Shown here one piece after another: positions 18,212 through 27,800 of a stretch of DNA of 64,000 nucleotides (its first letter is position 1; each line of letters begins with the position of its first letter). The notes below the pieces were generated by a model. The model was not told where the DNA came from. It was given only the letters and a program-made list of their open reading frames with translations, and ran no database searches. Both the position numbers and the translations under genes were made by a program. Source of the stretch: Candidatus Nitrohelix vancouverensis (GTDB taxonomy: Bacteria > Nitrospinota > Nitrospinia > Nitrospinales > VA-1). Location: assembly GCA_015698305.1 (NCBI GenBank), contig CP048620.1, positions 1,142,557 through 1,206,556 of the forward strand. The letters are read 5' to 3'.

Positions 18212-19639
18212 ATGCGAATTTTATTGCTGAGACCCGCCGCCGGAGGAAACGTTTCGATGGCTCGTTCTGTGCCGTTGGGACTGCTGGCGATCGGCTCCGT
18301 TCTCAAACGAGAAGGGCACGAAGTCAAAATTCTGGATTTGAGGGTATCGGACACGCCAGACGACGATCTGAAGCGGACCATGAGCGAACTGGACCCCGAA
18401 GTCGTGGGCATCGGCATCATGACCATAGAAAGCAAATACGGGTTCATCGGCGCGGAGAAAGTCAAAGCGCTCAAACCGGACACGACCGTTATTTTCGGCG
18501 GCCCGCATTGCGCGCATGACCCGCAATACATTCTCAACGACCCGCATGTCGATTACATGGTTTGCGGCGAAGGCGATGTGACCATCGTCGAACTGATCAA
18601 GGCTCTGGAGGCTAAGGAAGATATCAGCTCCGTTGCCGGCATCGCATACGAGAAAGACGGCGAGTACATCAAAACCGTCGACCGTCCTGTGATTCGCGAT
18701 CTCGACTGGCTGGTGCAGGAATACGACATGCTGGAGATTGAGAAGTATTTTGATTTTCGTTGTTCGATGGATTTTTTTCCAGCCTACCGGCATCGGCATT
18801 TTCTGCCCATCGTGACGTCCAGAGGTTGCCCGTTCAAATGCACCTACTGTCATGATATTTTCTCGAAGACCATGCATTACCGTTCGCCCGAAGTGGTGAT
18901 CGACGAAATGGAATTTTTGATGAAGACCTACGGCGTCAAGGAATTCCATATCGTGGACGACATGTTCAACCTGAACATGAAGCGGGCGAAGGAAGTGATG
19001 CAGATGATCATCGACCGCGGATTGAAAGTGCATATCAGCTTCACCAACGGCTTGCGCGCCGATTTCTTCGACGACGAGTTGATCGAGGTGATGGTGAAAG
19101 CGGGCGTGTACCGCATGGCGCTGGGCGTGGAGTCTGGCTCCCAGCGAATTCAGGACATGATCAAAAAGGATCTGGATATTGGCATTGTTGAAGGCGTCGT
19201 GAAGAAACTGACCCGCGCAAAAATCAGCGTGCACGGTTTGTTCATGCTCGGTTTTCCCAGCGAGACCCGCGAGGAAATGCACGAGACGATCGACTTTGCC
19301 TGCCGTTCAGGGTTCACCACGGCCAATTTTTCGCTGGTCATTCCCAATCCGGGAACCGAGTTGCGCGAGACCTTCATTTCCGAAAAGGAAAAAGCCAATC
19401 AGGAATTTTCACAATATTCGACCGACCATGTGAGCAACAACGCCAGCAAAGTGAGCGCCGAAGAGTTGCTCGAAATCAAACGCGAAGCGCACCGTCGTTT
19501 CTACTTCAGCACGCGCCGGGCGCGACAGGTCTGGCGCACCATGGAATTCAAATGGTTGATGCGGTCCGCGCTGAAAACGCCGTTCGCCCTGCTTTGGAGA
19601 AACGCCATCGCGCCGACCAATTCCCCGACAAACGGGTAG
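18212..19639 (+). CDS. cobalamin-binding-domain radical SAM enzyme (BchE-like superfamily)
   Basis: A 475-residue class B-type radical SAM protein. The N-terminal B12-binding Rossmann-like domain (1-150, VPLGLLAIGSVLKREGHEV, VIFGGPH) precedes the radical SAM core with C206, C210 and C213 (SRGCPFKCTYC). B12-dependent members methylate unreactive carbon or phosphorus atoms or rearrange rings; some lack cobalamin chemistry. The B12 domain lacks an obvious DxHxxG, so cobalamin may be bound base-off without His or not at all. It sits in the glycan-like cluster; the substrate is unknown. Confidence 0.88.
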   Translation: MRILLLRPAAGGNVSMARSVPLGLLAIGSVLKREGHEVKILDLRVSDTPDDDLKRTMSELDPEVVGIGIMTIESKYGFIGAEKVKALKPDTTVIFGGPHCAHDPQYILNDPHVDYMVCGEGDVTIVELIKALEAKEDISSVAGIAYEKDGEYIKTVDRPVIRDLDWLVQEYDMLEIEKYFDFRCSMDFFPAYRHRHFLPIVTSRGCPFKCTYCHDIFSKTMHYRSPEVVIDEMEFLMKTYGVKEFHIVDDMFNLNMKRAKEVMQMIIDRGLKVHISFTNGLRADFFDDELIEVMVKAGVYRMALGVESGSQRIQDMIKKDLDIGIVEGVVKKLTRAKISVHGLFMLGFPSETREEMHETIDFACRSGFTTANFSLVIPNPGTELRETFISEKEKANQEFSQYSTDHVSNNASKVSAEELLEIKREAHRRFYFSTRRARQVWRTMEFKWLMRSALKTPFALLWRNAIAPTNSPTNG

Positions 19640-19675
19640 TTTCCATAATTCCCGGGGCCGGAACGCGGATCGCTT

Positions 19676-20599
19676 ATGACTGTTGACGTTTCGTTCGTCA
19701 TTCCTGTTTACAACGAAAAATCGGTGTTGGATGAGTTGTACTCCCGACTCCGGGCGGTGGCTCAGGGCTTGGAACGATCCTTCGAAATCATTTTTGTTGA
19801 TGATGGGAGCGACGACGGTTCGAGCGAAAGGCTTTGCGAATTTCAGGCGCAGGACGAGTCGGTTCGGGTGGTGAAATTCACGCGCAATTTTGGACAGCAG
19901 GCCGCCGTGCTGGCGGGCTTCCATCACAGTCGCGGCAATGTGATCGTCCAACTCGATTCCGACCTGCAAAATCCCCCTGAAGAAATTCCAAAATTACTCG
20001 ATGCGATGACGGACGAGATCGACCTCGTGGTCACTCTGCCGCGCAAACGTCGCGACGCCTGGTCCCGCATCGCCGGATCGTTTTGCTTGAAATGGCTGTC
20101 CCAGAAGCTGTTCGGTAAATCGTTCAAATTGAATCTCAGTTCCTTTCGCGCCTTGCGCCCGAGCGTGGTTCAAAAGATCGACCAGTGCAAGGACAAGTCC
20201 AAATTCATGGCGGTGCTGATGAGCTGGCTGGGCGTGCCGACGGCTGAAATCGAAGTGGAACACCATGCGCGCCATAGCGGAACGACGAAATACGATTACA
20301 CGGCGCTGTTCAAACTGGCCTGGGACATCATCACCGGCTACTCCAATTTTCCCCTGCGCTTCGTGACCTATCTCGGCGTGGTGGGCGCGCTCACAGGATT
20401 CGCCTTGATGTTGTTTCTGGTGTATCAGCGCGTGGTGCGCGGCATTCTGGTGGACGGTTTTGTGGTGCTGGCGGCGGTCTTCGCGTTTCTGGCGGGCACC
20501 CAGCTGTTGTCCGTCGGCATCCTTGGCGAATACCTCGGCCGCGTGCATTTGAAAGTTCAGGATCGACCCGACTATATCGTGGATAAGGTGATCGAATGA
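19676..20599 (+). CDS. family 2 glycosyltransferase, polyprenyl-phosphate type
   Basis: A 307-residue GT2 enzyme of the DPM1/GtrB/ArnC group, which transfers a sugar from a nucleotide donor to polyprenyl phosphate at the inner membrane. It has VSFVIPVYNEKSVLDEL, VDDGSDDGS, QLDSDLQNPPEEI (the metal-binding DxD-like segment) and two C-terminal transmembrane helices (about 225-250 and 262-285). The last base pairs overlap the next radical SAM gene in an ATGA, indicating translational coupling. Confidence 0.92.
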   Translation: MTVDVSFVIPVYNEKSVLDELYSRLRAVAQGLERSFEIIFVDDGSDDGSSERLCEFQAQDESVRVVKFTRNFGQQAAVLAGFHHSRGNVIVQLDSDLQNPPEEIPKLLDAMTDEIDLVVTLPRKRRDAWSRIAGSFCLKWLSQKLFGKSFKLNLSSFRALRPSVVQKIDQCKDKSKFMAVLMSWLGVPTAEIEVEHHARHSGTTKYDYTALFKLAWDIITGYSNFPLRFVTYLGVVGALTGFALMLFLVYQRVVRGILVDGFVVLAAVFAFLAGTQLLSVGILGEYLGRVHLKVQDRPDYIVDKVIE

Positions 20600-21459
20600 T
20601 ACCCGTTAAAGCGCTGACCTCTCTCATCATTGAACCGACCAATACCTGCAATTTGCGTTGCTCCTTCTGCTTTGTCACGGAAGGCATGGAACGCGAAGGC
20701 GGTTTCATGGACCTCGAGCTTTTCAAGAAGGTGATCGACGATTGCCCCGATCTGGAGCATTTGTGCATGCACAACTGGGGCGAACCGTTGCTGAACAAAC
20801 AATTGTTCGACATGTTCGACTACGCCTCCGCCGCAGGCGTTCAGCACATTGTCATGAACACCAACGGCACGCTGTTGACCGAAGCCATGATCGAGCGTTT
20901 GATCTCCAGTCCCTTAACGATCCTGCGTTTTTCCATCGACGGATCGCCGGAAACTTACCAGCGTGTGCGCGGCGTCGAGCTGGCGAAGATCGAAAAAAAC
21001 ATCAAGCGATTGAAAGAAGTGCGCGACCAGCGCGGCAAGGATCTGGAACTGGGCGTGGTGTTCACCGTTGAAGAAGAGACACAGGAAGACGCCGACGCCT
21101 ACATCGCGCACTGGGAGGCGATTGTCGATCATGTTCGCCTGCAACCGAAACTGATTCAAAGTCCGCGCAAGGAACCCTGCCCGGAACCCTTCGGCAAGGA
21201 CTACGGCAAGCTCGTCGTGTTGTGGGACGGGCGCGTCATCCCCTGTTGCGTGGACTACAACGCGACGCTCACGCTGGGCAACGCGCACAACGACAACGTC
21301 AACGCCTTGTGGCGCGGCTCTGCGATCGAGCAGTTGCGGCGCGAACATGAGACTCTGAATTTTCCCCGCGTTTGTGAAAATTGCAACGAGTGCGAAACGG
21401 CGAAGACAGACAAGCGTTTTTTCTGGCTGGATTCTGTTCCGACGCCTCCAGCCTCCTGA
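20596..21459 (+). CDS. radical SAM/SPASM domain protein
   Basis: A 287-residue radical SAM enzyme with cluster ligands C18, C22 and C25 (NTCNLRCSFC). A C-terminal SPASM-type region has cysteines at PCPEP, IPCCVDYN and VCENCNEC, enough for auxiliary 4Fe-4S clusters. SPASM enzymes often modify peptides or sugars. It begins inside the stop of the glycosyltransferase gene (ATGA overlap), so the two are made together. No precursor-peptide gene is visible nearby, which argues for a non-peptide substrate. Confidence 0.88.
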   Translation: MIPVKALTSLIIEPTNTCNLRCSFCFVTEGMEREGGFMDLELFKKVIDDCPDLEHLCMHNWGEPLLNKQLFDMFDYASAAGVQHIVMNTNGTLLTEAMIERLISSPLTILRFSIDGSPETYQRVRGVELAKIEKNIKRLKEVRDQRGKDLELGVVFTVEEETQEDADAYIAHWEAIVDHVRLQPKLIQSPRKEPCPEPFGKDYGKLVVLWDGRVIPCCVDYNATLTLGNAHNDNVNALWRGSAIEQLRREHETLNFPRVCENCNECETAKTDKRFFWLDSVPTPPAS

Positions 21460-21474
21460 TCGACCCACTGCGTT

Positions 21475-22284
21475 TTGGAAACTTATTCAGAACAGTCCGA
21501 ATCCCTTCCAAAGCGGATTCTCCATGAGAACCGCGAGGTGCACGCGCTCGAAGGCCCCTTGTATCTCTCCCGCCACCCGGAACAAACCAATTTTTATCAG
21601 AGCAAAATTTTAAAAAGGACCGTGGATCGTGTGTGCTCCGAGCTGGGACGTCCCGGCGGGACCATTCTCGATGCCGGTTGCGGCACGGGTTACCTGTTTC
21701 TGGAATTGTTGCGACGCGGTTTTTCGGTGACTGGCGTGGATCTTTCCGACGCCATGCTGAAGGCTTTGGAGGCCCAACTCTTGGACTCTGAAAGAAGCCG
21801 GGCGCGTTTACAGGCTCAGGATATCGAAAGTTTTCTGACTACAGATTCCGCGCAATACGATGTGGTCACGGCATCGGCCTTACTGCATCATCTCTACGAC
21901 CCGTCCGACGTATTGGCGCGTTTGTCCGAGCGGGTGAAGCCCGGCGGACTGTTGTTGATTTTCTTTGAACCCTTGAAGCAGGCGATTGCGTCGCCCTGGC
22001 GTTATCGTTTGCATCGCATGCTCACTCACGCGCACGAGTCGGTTTATCGCATGGAGATGGCTCTTCGCGGTATCTCCCTGTTTGAAGAAAAGTATGAGCT
22101 GGCGGATTATCAGCGCAAGTTCGGCGGCATCGATCCTTATGAAATGGCGGAATTGCTTAAAGCGAAGGATTGGAACATTCTGGAAATTGAAAAATATTGT
22201 TCGCGTCGTTATGGCTTGGCGGCCTGGATTGCCAACCGATGGCTGAAATCCGAGAACACTTTCAATTTGCTGGCGCGAAAATAA
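21475..22284 (+). CDS. class I SAM-dependent methyltransferase
   Basis: A 269-residue methyltransferase. It has motif I LDAGCGTGYLF near 63, the acidic VTGVDLSDAML after it, and VVTASALLHHLYDP as motif IV. Small-molecule or lipid-linked substrates are typical for this group. The best start is TTG 21475, 15 bases after the radical SAM stop; no in-frame ATG precedes the conserved region. It closes the epimerase-to-methyltransferase cluster. Its 3-prime tail is partly duplicated downstream (22338-22381). Confidence 0.85.
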   Translation: METYSEQSESLPKRILHENREVHALEGPLYLSRHPEQTNFYQSKILKRTVDRVCSELGRPGGTILDAGCGTGYLFLELLRRGFSVTGVDLSDAMLKALEAQLLDSERSRARLQAQDIESFLTTDSAQYDVVTASALLHHLYDPSDVLARLSERVKPGGLLLIFFEPLKQAIASPWRYRLHRMLTHAHESVYRMEMALRGISLFEEKYELADYQRKFGGIDPYEMAELLKAKDWNILEIEKYCSRRYGLAAWIANRWLKSENTFNLLARK

Positions 22285-22381
22285 AAAAGTCTGGAGAGTA
22301 TTTTCTATCAGCCGACGTTCTGGCTAGACGACAGGTGCAATTTGCTGGCGCGCAACTAAAAAAGCCCGTGGCGTTCTCTAT
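22263..22381 (+). repeat. duplicated 3-prime tail of the methyltransferase gene
   Basis: Bases 22263-22308 (the last codons, stop and flank) recur imperfectly at 22338-22381. The first 15 bases, CAATTTGCTGGCGCG, are identical and the next 30 are similar, including an AATAAAAAAG/AACTAAAAAAG segment. The second copy ends at the stop of the convergent GGDEF gene. Confidence 0.6.
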
Positions 22382-23259
22382 TGGTTGGCGGTCTCGATGG
22401 AGTACATGACGATCTGATTGCGTCCGTTTTTCTTGGCGCGATACACCGCTTCATCCGCCAGTTGGATTAGTTCATGCGATTTTCTCGCGTCCGAGGGATA
22501 GTGCGCGATGCCTCCGCTCATTGTTATGCTCAAACTATTGTCCTCGTGCTGGAGCGTGGTCTTTTCTATTTTTTCGCGCAGGCGTTCAGCGACGGTGTAA
22601 CTTTGCTCCTTGCTGGTTTGCGGAAGAATGAGGACGAGTTCTTCGCCGCCGTAGCGCGCGGCGAGATCTTCCTGCCGTTTCAGGTTCAAAATTGTTTCCG
22701 AAACCGTTTTCAAAACCAGGTCGCCGACGGAGTGTCCGTAGGTGTCGTTGATCCGTTTGAATTTATCGAGGTCGATGAAGAGCAGTGAAAATTCCAGGCC
22801 GTGTCGTTTGGCCCGGTGGATTTCGGAATCCAGAGCGTGGTCAAAATAGCGACGATTGTACAGATGGGTGAGGCAATCCTGATAGGTGTGCCGGGTCATC
22901 TGTTCGTAATCGTTCAGTTCGATCAGTTTGGGACTTTTGAAGCCGTTGTGTGAGAAAGTAAAATAATCAGCCGCCGCTGTCGCCGGACTGACGCGCCTTC
23001 CCAGCTCAAGGCGCAAGGCTTCCGCATGGTCGACAATGTTCAGCCAATGTTGTTTGCAGTCCGTGAGGGAGGGAAAGAATTTGTTGAGAAAAATTTCAAG
23101 GAGTTTTTGATAAACTTCCTCCCCATCCGATTTCTCCAACTCTTGAAGTTCGTTGTGAAGCGCATTGATATCCTGCGAATTTTCAGTGAGGAGCAGAACA
23201 ATTTTATTTTTTAGCGCGTCCATAGTCAACGGTGTGAACTTGATTGCAGGAATGTGCAT
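22378..23259 (-). CDS. GGDEF domain diguanylate cyclase
   Basis: A 293-residue protein with an N-terminal helical region of about 125 residues that is not recognised, then a full GGDEF domain. The active site is GGEEL (RYGGEELVLILPQ), preceded by LTHLYNRRYFD and FIDLDKFKRINDTYGH. It should condense two GTP to cyclic di-GMP in the cytosol; GGEEF/GGEEL variants are usually active. No RxxD inhibitory site is obvious five residues before the motif. The ATG at 23259 follows GGGAG. Both sides carry duplicated tails of the neighbouring genes. Confidence 0.92.
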   Translation of the reverse strand: MHIPAIKFTPLTMDALKNKIVLLLTENSQDINALHNELQELEKSDGEEVYQKLLEIFLNKFFPSLTDCKQHWLNIVDHAEALRLELGRRVSPATAAADYFTFSHNGFKSPKLIELNDYEQMTRHTYQDCLTHLYNRRYFDHALDSEIHRAKRHGLEFSLLFIDLDKFKRINDTYGHSVGDLVLKTVSETILNLKRQEDLAARYGGEELVLILPQTSKEQSYTVAERLREKIEKTTLQHEDNSLSITMSGGIAHYPSDARKSHELIQLADEAVYRAKKNGRNQIVMYSIETANQ

Positions 23260-23385
23260 TGATTACTCCCGAATTCTATAAGGTTCGTCGCTCAATTACA
23301 AGAAAGTGTTCGGAATATCAATCCTTTTTGGATTGGAATTCCTATATGTTTGTTTTTAAAGCTAGATCAAACAGGCTGAAAACGC

Positions 23386-23448
23386 TGGAACGGTCTTCAA
23401 ACAAGCTCCGGCAATTTCAATTTTGCCAGAGACGGCGAGTTTCACAAT
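23386..23448 (-). pseudogene. remnant duplicate of the LRR gene 3-prime end
   Basis: This stretch matches 23467-23529 (the last codons and stop of the LRR gene) at an offset of 81 bases, with roughly 85% identity by eye. Read on the minus strand it still spells NSPSLAKLKLPELV then stop, but a TGA interrupts it just upstream. It is a decayed copy of the LRR C-terminus. Confidence 0.65.
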
Positions 23449-23477
23449 CTAACGGCTAGCAAATATTGGAACGGTCT

Positions 23478-24830
23478 TCAAACAAGTTCCAGCAATTTTA
23501 ATTTTGCCAAATAGGGTGAGTTACGCAAAGTGTTCTCCCCCGCCACCGTGAGGCGATTGCCCGCAACGTTGAGAATTTCCAGCTTCTTGAGATTTTGGGA
23601 TTCGGCGAAATGTCTGGCTCCGTCGTCCCCGATCATATTCAGCGTTAAAACCAGAATGCGGAGCTTGCCAAAGTGTTCTGACTGGGCGATGGCCTGCGCT
23701 CCGTGGGCGTGAATCCAGTTGTCCTTTTCGAGATACAGCGCTTCAAGATTGGCGAAGTTTTTTGACTCTGCCAACGCCTTGACGCCGTCGTCGCCGATAT
23801 TGTTGTTGTTCAGTCGAAGCGTAATCAGATTGGACAGGTGTTTGCTCCGCCCGAGGTATTTCGCTCCCTTGGCGCCAAGGCTGTTTTCTCCGACATCAAG
23901 ATACTCGATCCCCTTCAGGTTGGCAGATTTGGCCAGCGCTTTGACGCCGACGGTTTTCAGGTCGTTGTTGTTGAGGTCCAGTGATTTCAGTCGGGTCAGG
24001 AATTGCGATTCGGCGATGGCGATGGCGGAGTCGGCGCTCAGATCGTTGAAGCTCAGTTTGAGGTCTTCCAGATTGGAGAACAGTTCCGACTCGGCGAGGG
24101 CGTAAACGCCGTCGTCGCCGAGATGATTGTTGGACAGATTCAATCGTTTCAGATTGGGAAACACGTTCGACCGCGACAGTATTTCGATGCCCTGCGGGCT
24201 AAGGTTGTTGTCGCGCAGGTCGAGGGTCTCCAGGCTCTCAAGCGGTTCCAGCTCCGCCAGAGTTTCCAGCCCGGCGTCTTCGATGGAGACGTCGCGCAGA
24301 GTCAGACATTTCAATTGCGAACCCAGATGGGATTCGAGAAGCCCTTTCAATCCCAAAGGTTCCAGCCGATTGTAGGACAGATCGAGGGATTCCAGCTTCG
24401 GCAGGGTTTGGGACATGCCAAAGGCCTTGGCGCCGAGCGCGCCGATTTCGTTGCTGGAAAGGTTTAATTCCGTCAGCGCCTTGAGATGCGCCGCCTTGGA
24501 TAAATAAAAGGCGCCTTCGTCGTCGAGATTGTTATTTTCAAGCGAAATGAATTCCGCCTGCGCAAACAGAGGCGAGAGGCAGAGGGTTTTCAGCCCCGCA
24601 GTGGAGAGGCTGGTTTCTCCCAGATCGAGTCGTTTGAGGCGGTGCAAGGGTTCGATTTGCGAGAGGGCTTCGAACTCTTCATTCTTCAGGCGATGGCCCT
24701 TGAGGTCGAGCGATTGCTTCGCGGAATCGCGTTTTTGCAAAACGATGTCCGCGAGGTCCTGCGACACGCTGTTCTTCTCGAAATAACGCAGAAATTCCAG
24801 GCTGTCGTCAATGTCTTTCGCTTCGGCCAT
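23478..24830 (-). CDS. leucine-rich repeat protein (ribonuclease-inhibitor type)
   Basis: A 450-residue protein made almost entirely of about 14-15 leucine-rich repeats of 24-27 residues, with the pattern L-x-x-L-x-L-x-x-N-x-(L/I)-x-x-x-G-x-x-x-(L/I)-x-x-S (for example LKSLDLNNNDLKTVGVKAL). Such solenoids bind proteins. It has no signal peptide or membrane helix, so it is probably cytosolic. The first 60 residues are a charged non-repeat cap. The near-identical repeats make the gene prone to recombination, and a decayed copy of its end lies just downstream. Confidence 0.9.
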   Translation of the reverse strand: MAEAKDIDDSLEFLRYFEKNSVSQDLADIVLQKRDSAKQSLDLKGHRLKNEEFEALSQIEPLHRLKRLDLGETSLSTAGLKTLCLSPLFAQAEFISLENNNLDDEGAFYLSKAAHLKALTELNLSSNEIGALGAKAFGMSQTLPKLESLDLSYNRLEPLGLKGLLESHLGSQLKCLTLRDVSIEDAGLETLAELEPLESLETLDLRDNNLSPQGIEILSRSNVFPNLKRLNLSNNHLGDDGVYALAESELFSNLEDLKLSFNDLSADSAIAIAESQFLTRLKSLDLNNNDLKTVGVKALAKSANLKGIEYLDVGENSLGAKGAKYLGRSKHLSNLITLRLNNNNIGDDGVKALAESKNFANLEALYLEKDNWIHAHGAQAIAQSEHFGKLRILVLTLNMIGDDGARHFAESQNLKKLEILNVAGNRLTVAGENTLRNSPYLAKLKLLELV

Positions 24831-24877
24831 GATCCTGTCAATTCTCCAAGGTCCTGCATGAAAAAATCAGTCGTTTT

Positions 24878-27800
24878 TTAGTTCAGGTGAACTGAAACGG
24901 TTTTCGATACGCCGCGTTCTTCCATCGTAACGCCGTAGAGCGAATTGGCGAACGACATGGTTTTCTGGTTGTGCGTGATGATGATGAACTGCGTGTTCTC
25001 CGCCATTTCCTTCAGCATCTCTTGAAAGCGAATGACGTTGGCTTCGTCCAGAGGCGCGTCGATTTCGTCCAATAGACAAAAAGGACTCGGTCGCACCTTG
25101 AACACGGAGAACATCAGGGCGACGGCAGTCATGGCCTTTTCTCCACCGGAGAGCAGTTGCAAACTCTGCATGGCTTTGCCCACCGGGTTGGCGGTGATTT
25201 CGACGCCGCTTTCGAGGGGATTGTCCGGGTCGGTGAGCGAAAGCTCGGCTTTGCCGCCCATGAACAGTCGGGCGAAAATAGCCTTGAAGTTTTCGTTGAC
25301 GCGCTCGAAGGTTTCGAGAAAGCGTTCGCGCGTGTTCTGGTTGATGCGCTCGATGGTATCCTTCAACATTTGTATGGACTGGTCGAGGTCTTCCTGTTGG
25401 GTTTTCAGGAAAATGTAACGTTCGTTGGCCTGCTGGAAATCAGATAGCGCGGCGAGGTTGACTTCGCCCATGCGCGCGATCTTACCTTTCAATTCGCGCA
25501 CTCGCTCATCGGCTTCCTTCGCTTCCTCGTCGTCCATCGGGGCGACTTGCGCGGCGCTTTCTTCGGTCAGGACAATGTTGAAATCATCGTAGGCTTTTTC
25601 GGTGAGATGAGCGGCGTTGATTTTCAACTCCGATCTCTTGATCTCGGTCTGGCTGATGGTCTCCGACAATTCCTGCAGAGTGCGAACCAGGCCGCGGGCT
25701 TGTTCGTCCAGCTGTTTGTCTTCTTCTTCCTGATCGCGAAGAGTTTCTTCCTGTTGCGTCAATTGTTCAGCCAGCGCGTCTTTCTCGCGAACGCTTTCGA
25801 GCAGGGAGCGCTCCAGCGCCTGAACGGATTCGTTTTTAACCCGGACCGCTTCCGTATTGTTCTCGATGTCTTTATGGCGTTGCGCGATGCGGTGACGCAG
25901 GCTGTCGCTTTGTTGTTCGATACGCTTGATCTCGGTGAGCGTGTTCTCGCGCTTGCCGATCAACGAAGCGAGGAGGGCTTGCAGATCGCCGAGCGCGGAG
26001 ATGAGGACTTCCGTTTCGTTGCGCTGGCGGTGCAGTTGGCTTTTGGAATCTTCCAGCTTTTGATCGAGCTCGGTTTTTTCTGATTCATGACGCTGAACGA
26101 GCGCCTGTGATTCTTCGATCTGCGCGTCCAGCGCGCTTCGCTCCGCCGCGCTTTTTTCCAACTCGGCGCTGAGGGATTCGGCGCGTTTCTTGTGCCGTTC
26201 GATTTCCCGGAGAGCCAGCTCAAGGTCCTTGCGCGCGTTTGAAACGGCGATGGACTGATCGTGCGCGGATTGTTCGACCTGCTTGAGTTTAGAGTCCCAT
26301 GCCAGCAGGCGGCCTTTATGGTCGCTGATGTCCTTTTGAGCTTCTTCGGATTCCCGTTCCAACTGCTCGACTTGCTGGGTCAATTCTTCCAGCTCGCGTT
26401 TTTGTTGCAGGAGGCCTTCGGAATTGTCCGCGTTTTGTCCGCCGGTCACAACGCCCTGGGCGTCGATCAATTCGCCGTTCTGGGTGACGATGGAGCCGTG
26501 GAACTGCGGGTTTTGAAACAACTGGATCGCCGTTTCGAGGTCCTTGACCACGACGACGTTTTTGAGCAGTTGTTCAATGACCGAACGGTATTCTTCCTTG
26601 CATTCGATTTTGTCGGATGCCAGCCCAAGCACGCCGGGGTTGCCGTTGAGGTAGACCGGCGGCGTTGGAAAATTTTTGGGGGAAATGGGAACAAAAGAAC
26701 CGCGCCCGGATTTTTCATTGTTCAGAAAGCCGACGGCTTGCAGGGTGTTGGCGTAGTCGTCGACGATGATGCTCTGCAATTTATCGCCGAGCACCGTTTC
26801 AATCGCAGTTTCAAATTCGGCGGGCGCGCGCAGAACGTCGACCAGCACTTCGCGCAGACCGTCCATGGGCGGCGTCGAACCGTTGGCGCCCATCAGGCAT
26901 TTCACGCCGGACTGAAAACCTTCGAATTTCTTGCGCAGATCGCGGAGCGAATTGAGGAACGACGCTTTGGTGATGTAGTTTTCCTTGATGCGCGCGCCTT
27001 CGGCTTCCAGCGCTTCCAGCGTCTTGCGGCCTTCCCGTACCTGTTCGCCGAGCGCCTGTTTTTCTTCCTGCAAGGCTTCCAGACGAAGGTTCAGCTCTCC
27101 AAGTTCCGTTTCCTGAGCGCGGCGTTTCTCTTCCAGTTCGTTTTGCTGGGCGCTGGCGCCTTCCATTTCCTCGCGCCATTCCTCGGCGCGTTTTTGCAGA
27201 AACTGTCGGCGGGTTTCGAGAGAAGCGCTTTCGCCTTTTTTATCGGAGATCAGGCGCAGGCATTCGTAGACTCTTTTTTCCGCTTGCGAGACCTGCTCCT
27301 GCAGGGGCGCGAGGGCCTGTTTTTTCGCTTCGAGCGCGGCCTTTTGCTCTTCCTGAAGATCGCGTTCCTTGTTGATGCGATCCGACAGGCCGCCCAACTC
27401 CTGACGACGTTGTTCCACGGTGACGCTGGCTTCTTCCGCTTCGCGGGTCATGACCCGGATCGCTCCGTCGGCTTTCTGGTTGTCGTTTTCGATCTGCTGG
27501 ATTTGACCTTTTTGATGTTGAACCGTCTGCTCGTCCCTGCCGATGGAGAGGGAGAGGGAATGCACCTGATCGCGCACTTCGTTGAGTTGCTGATAGGTCT
27601 CGTCGATGCTCAATTTCAACTCAGTGGACTGAGTTTCAACGAGGGTCGATTGCGCTGTCAGCTCTTCTTTCCTGGCGGACATGGTTTCCAGTTCCGTTTC
27701 GATCTGCTTGAGTCCTTTGGACAGGCTGAGCAGTTTTCGCGAAAACAGCTGGATGGAGACGTCCTTGATTTCGGTTTGATAGGCTTTGTACTTTTCGGCT

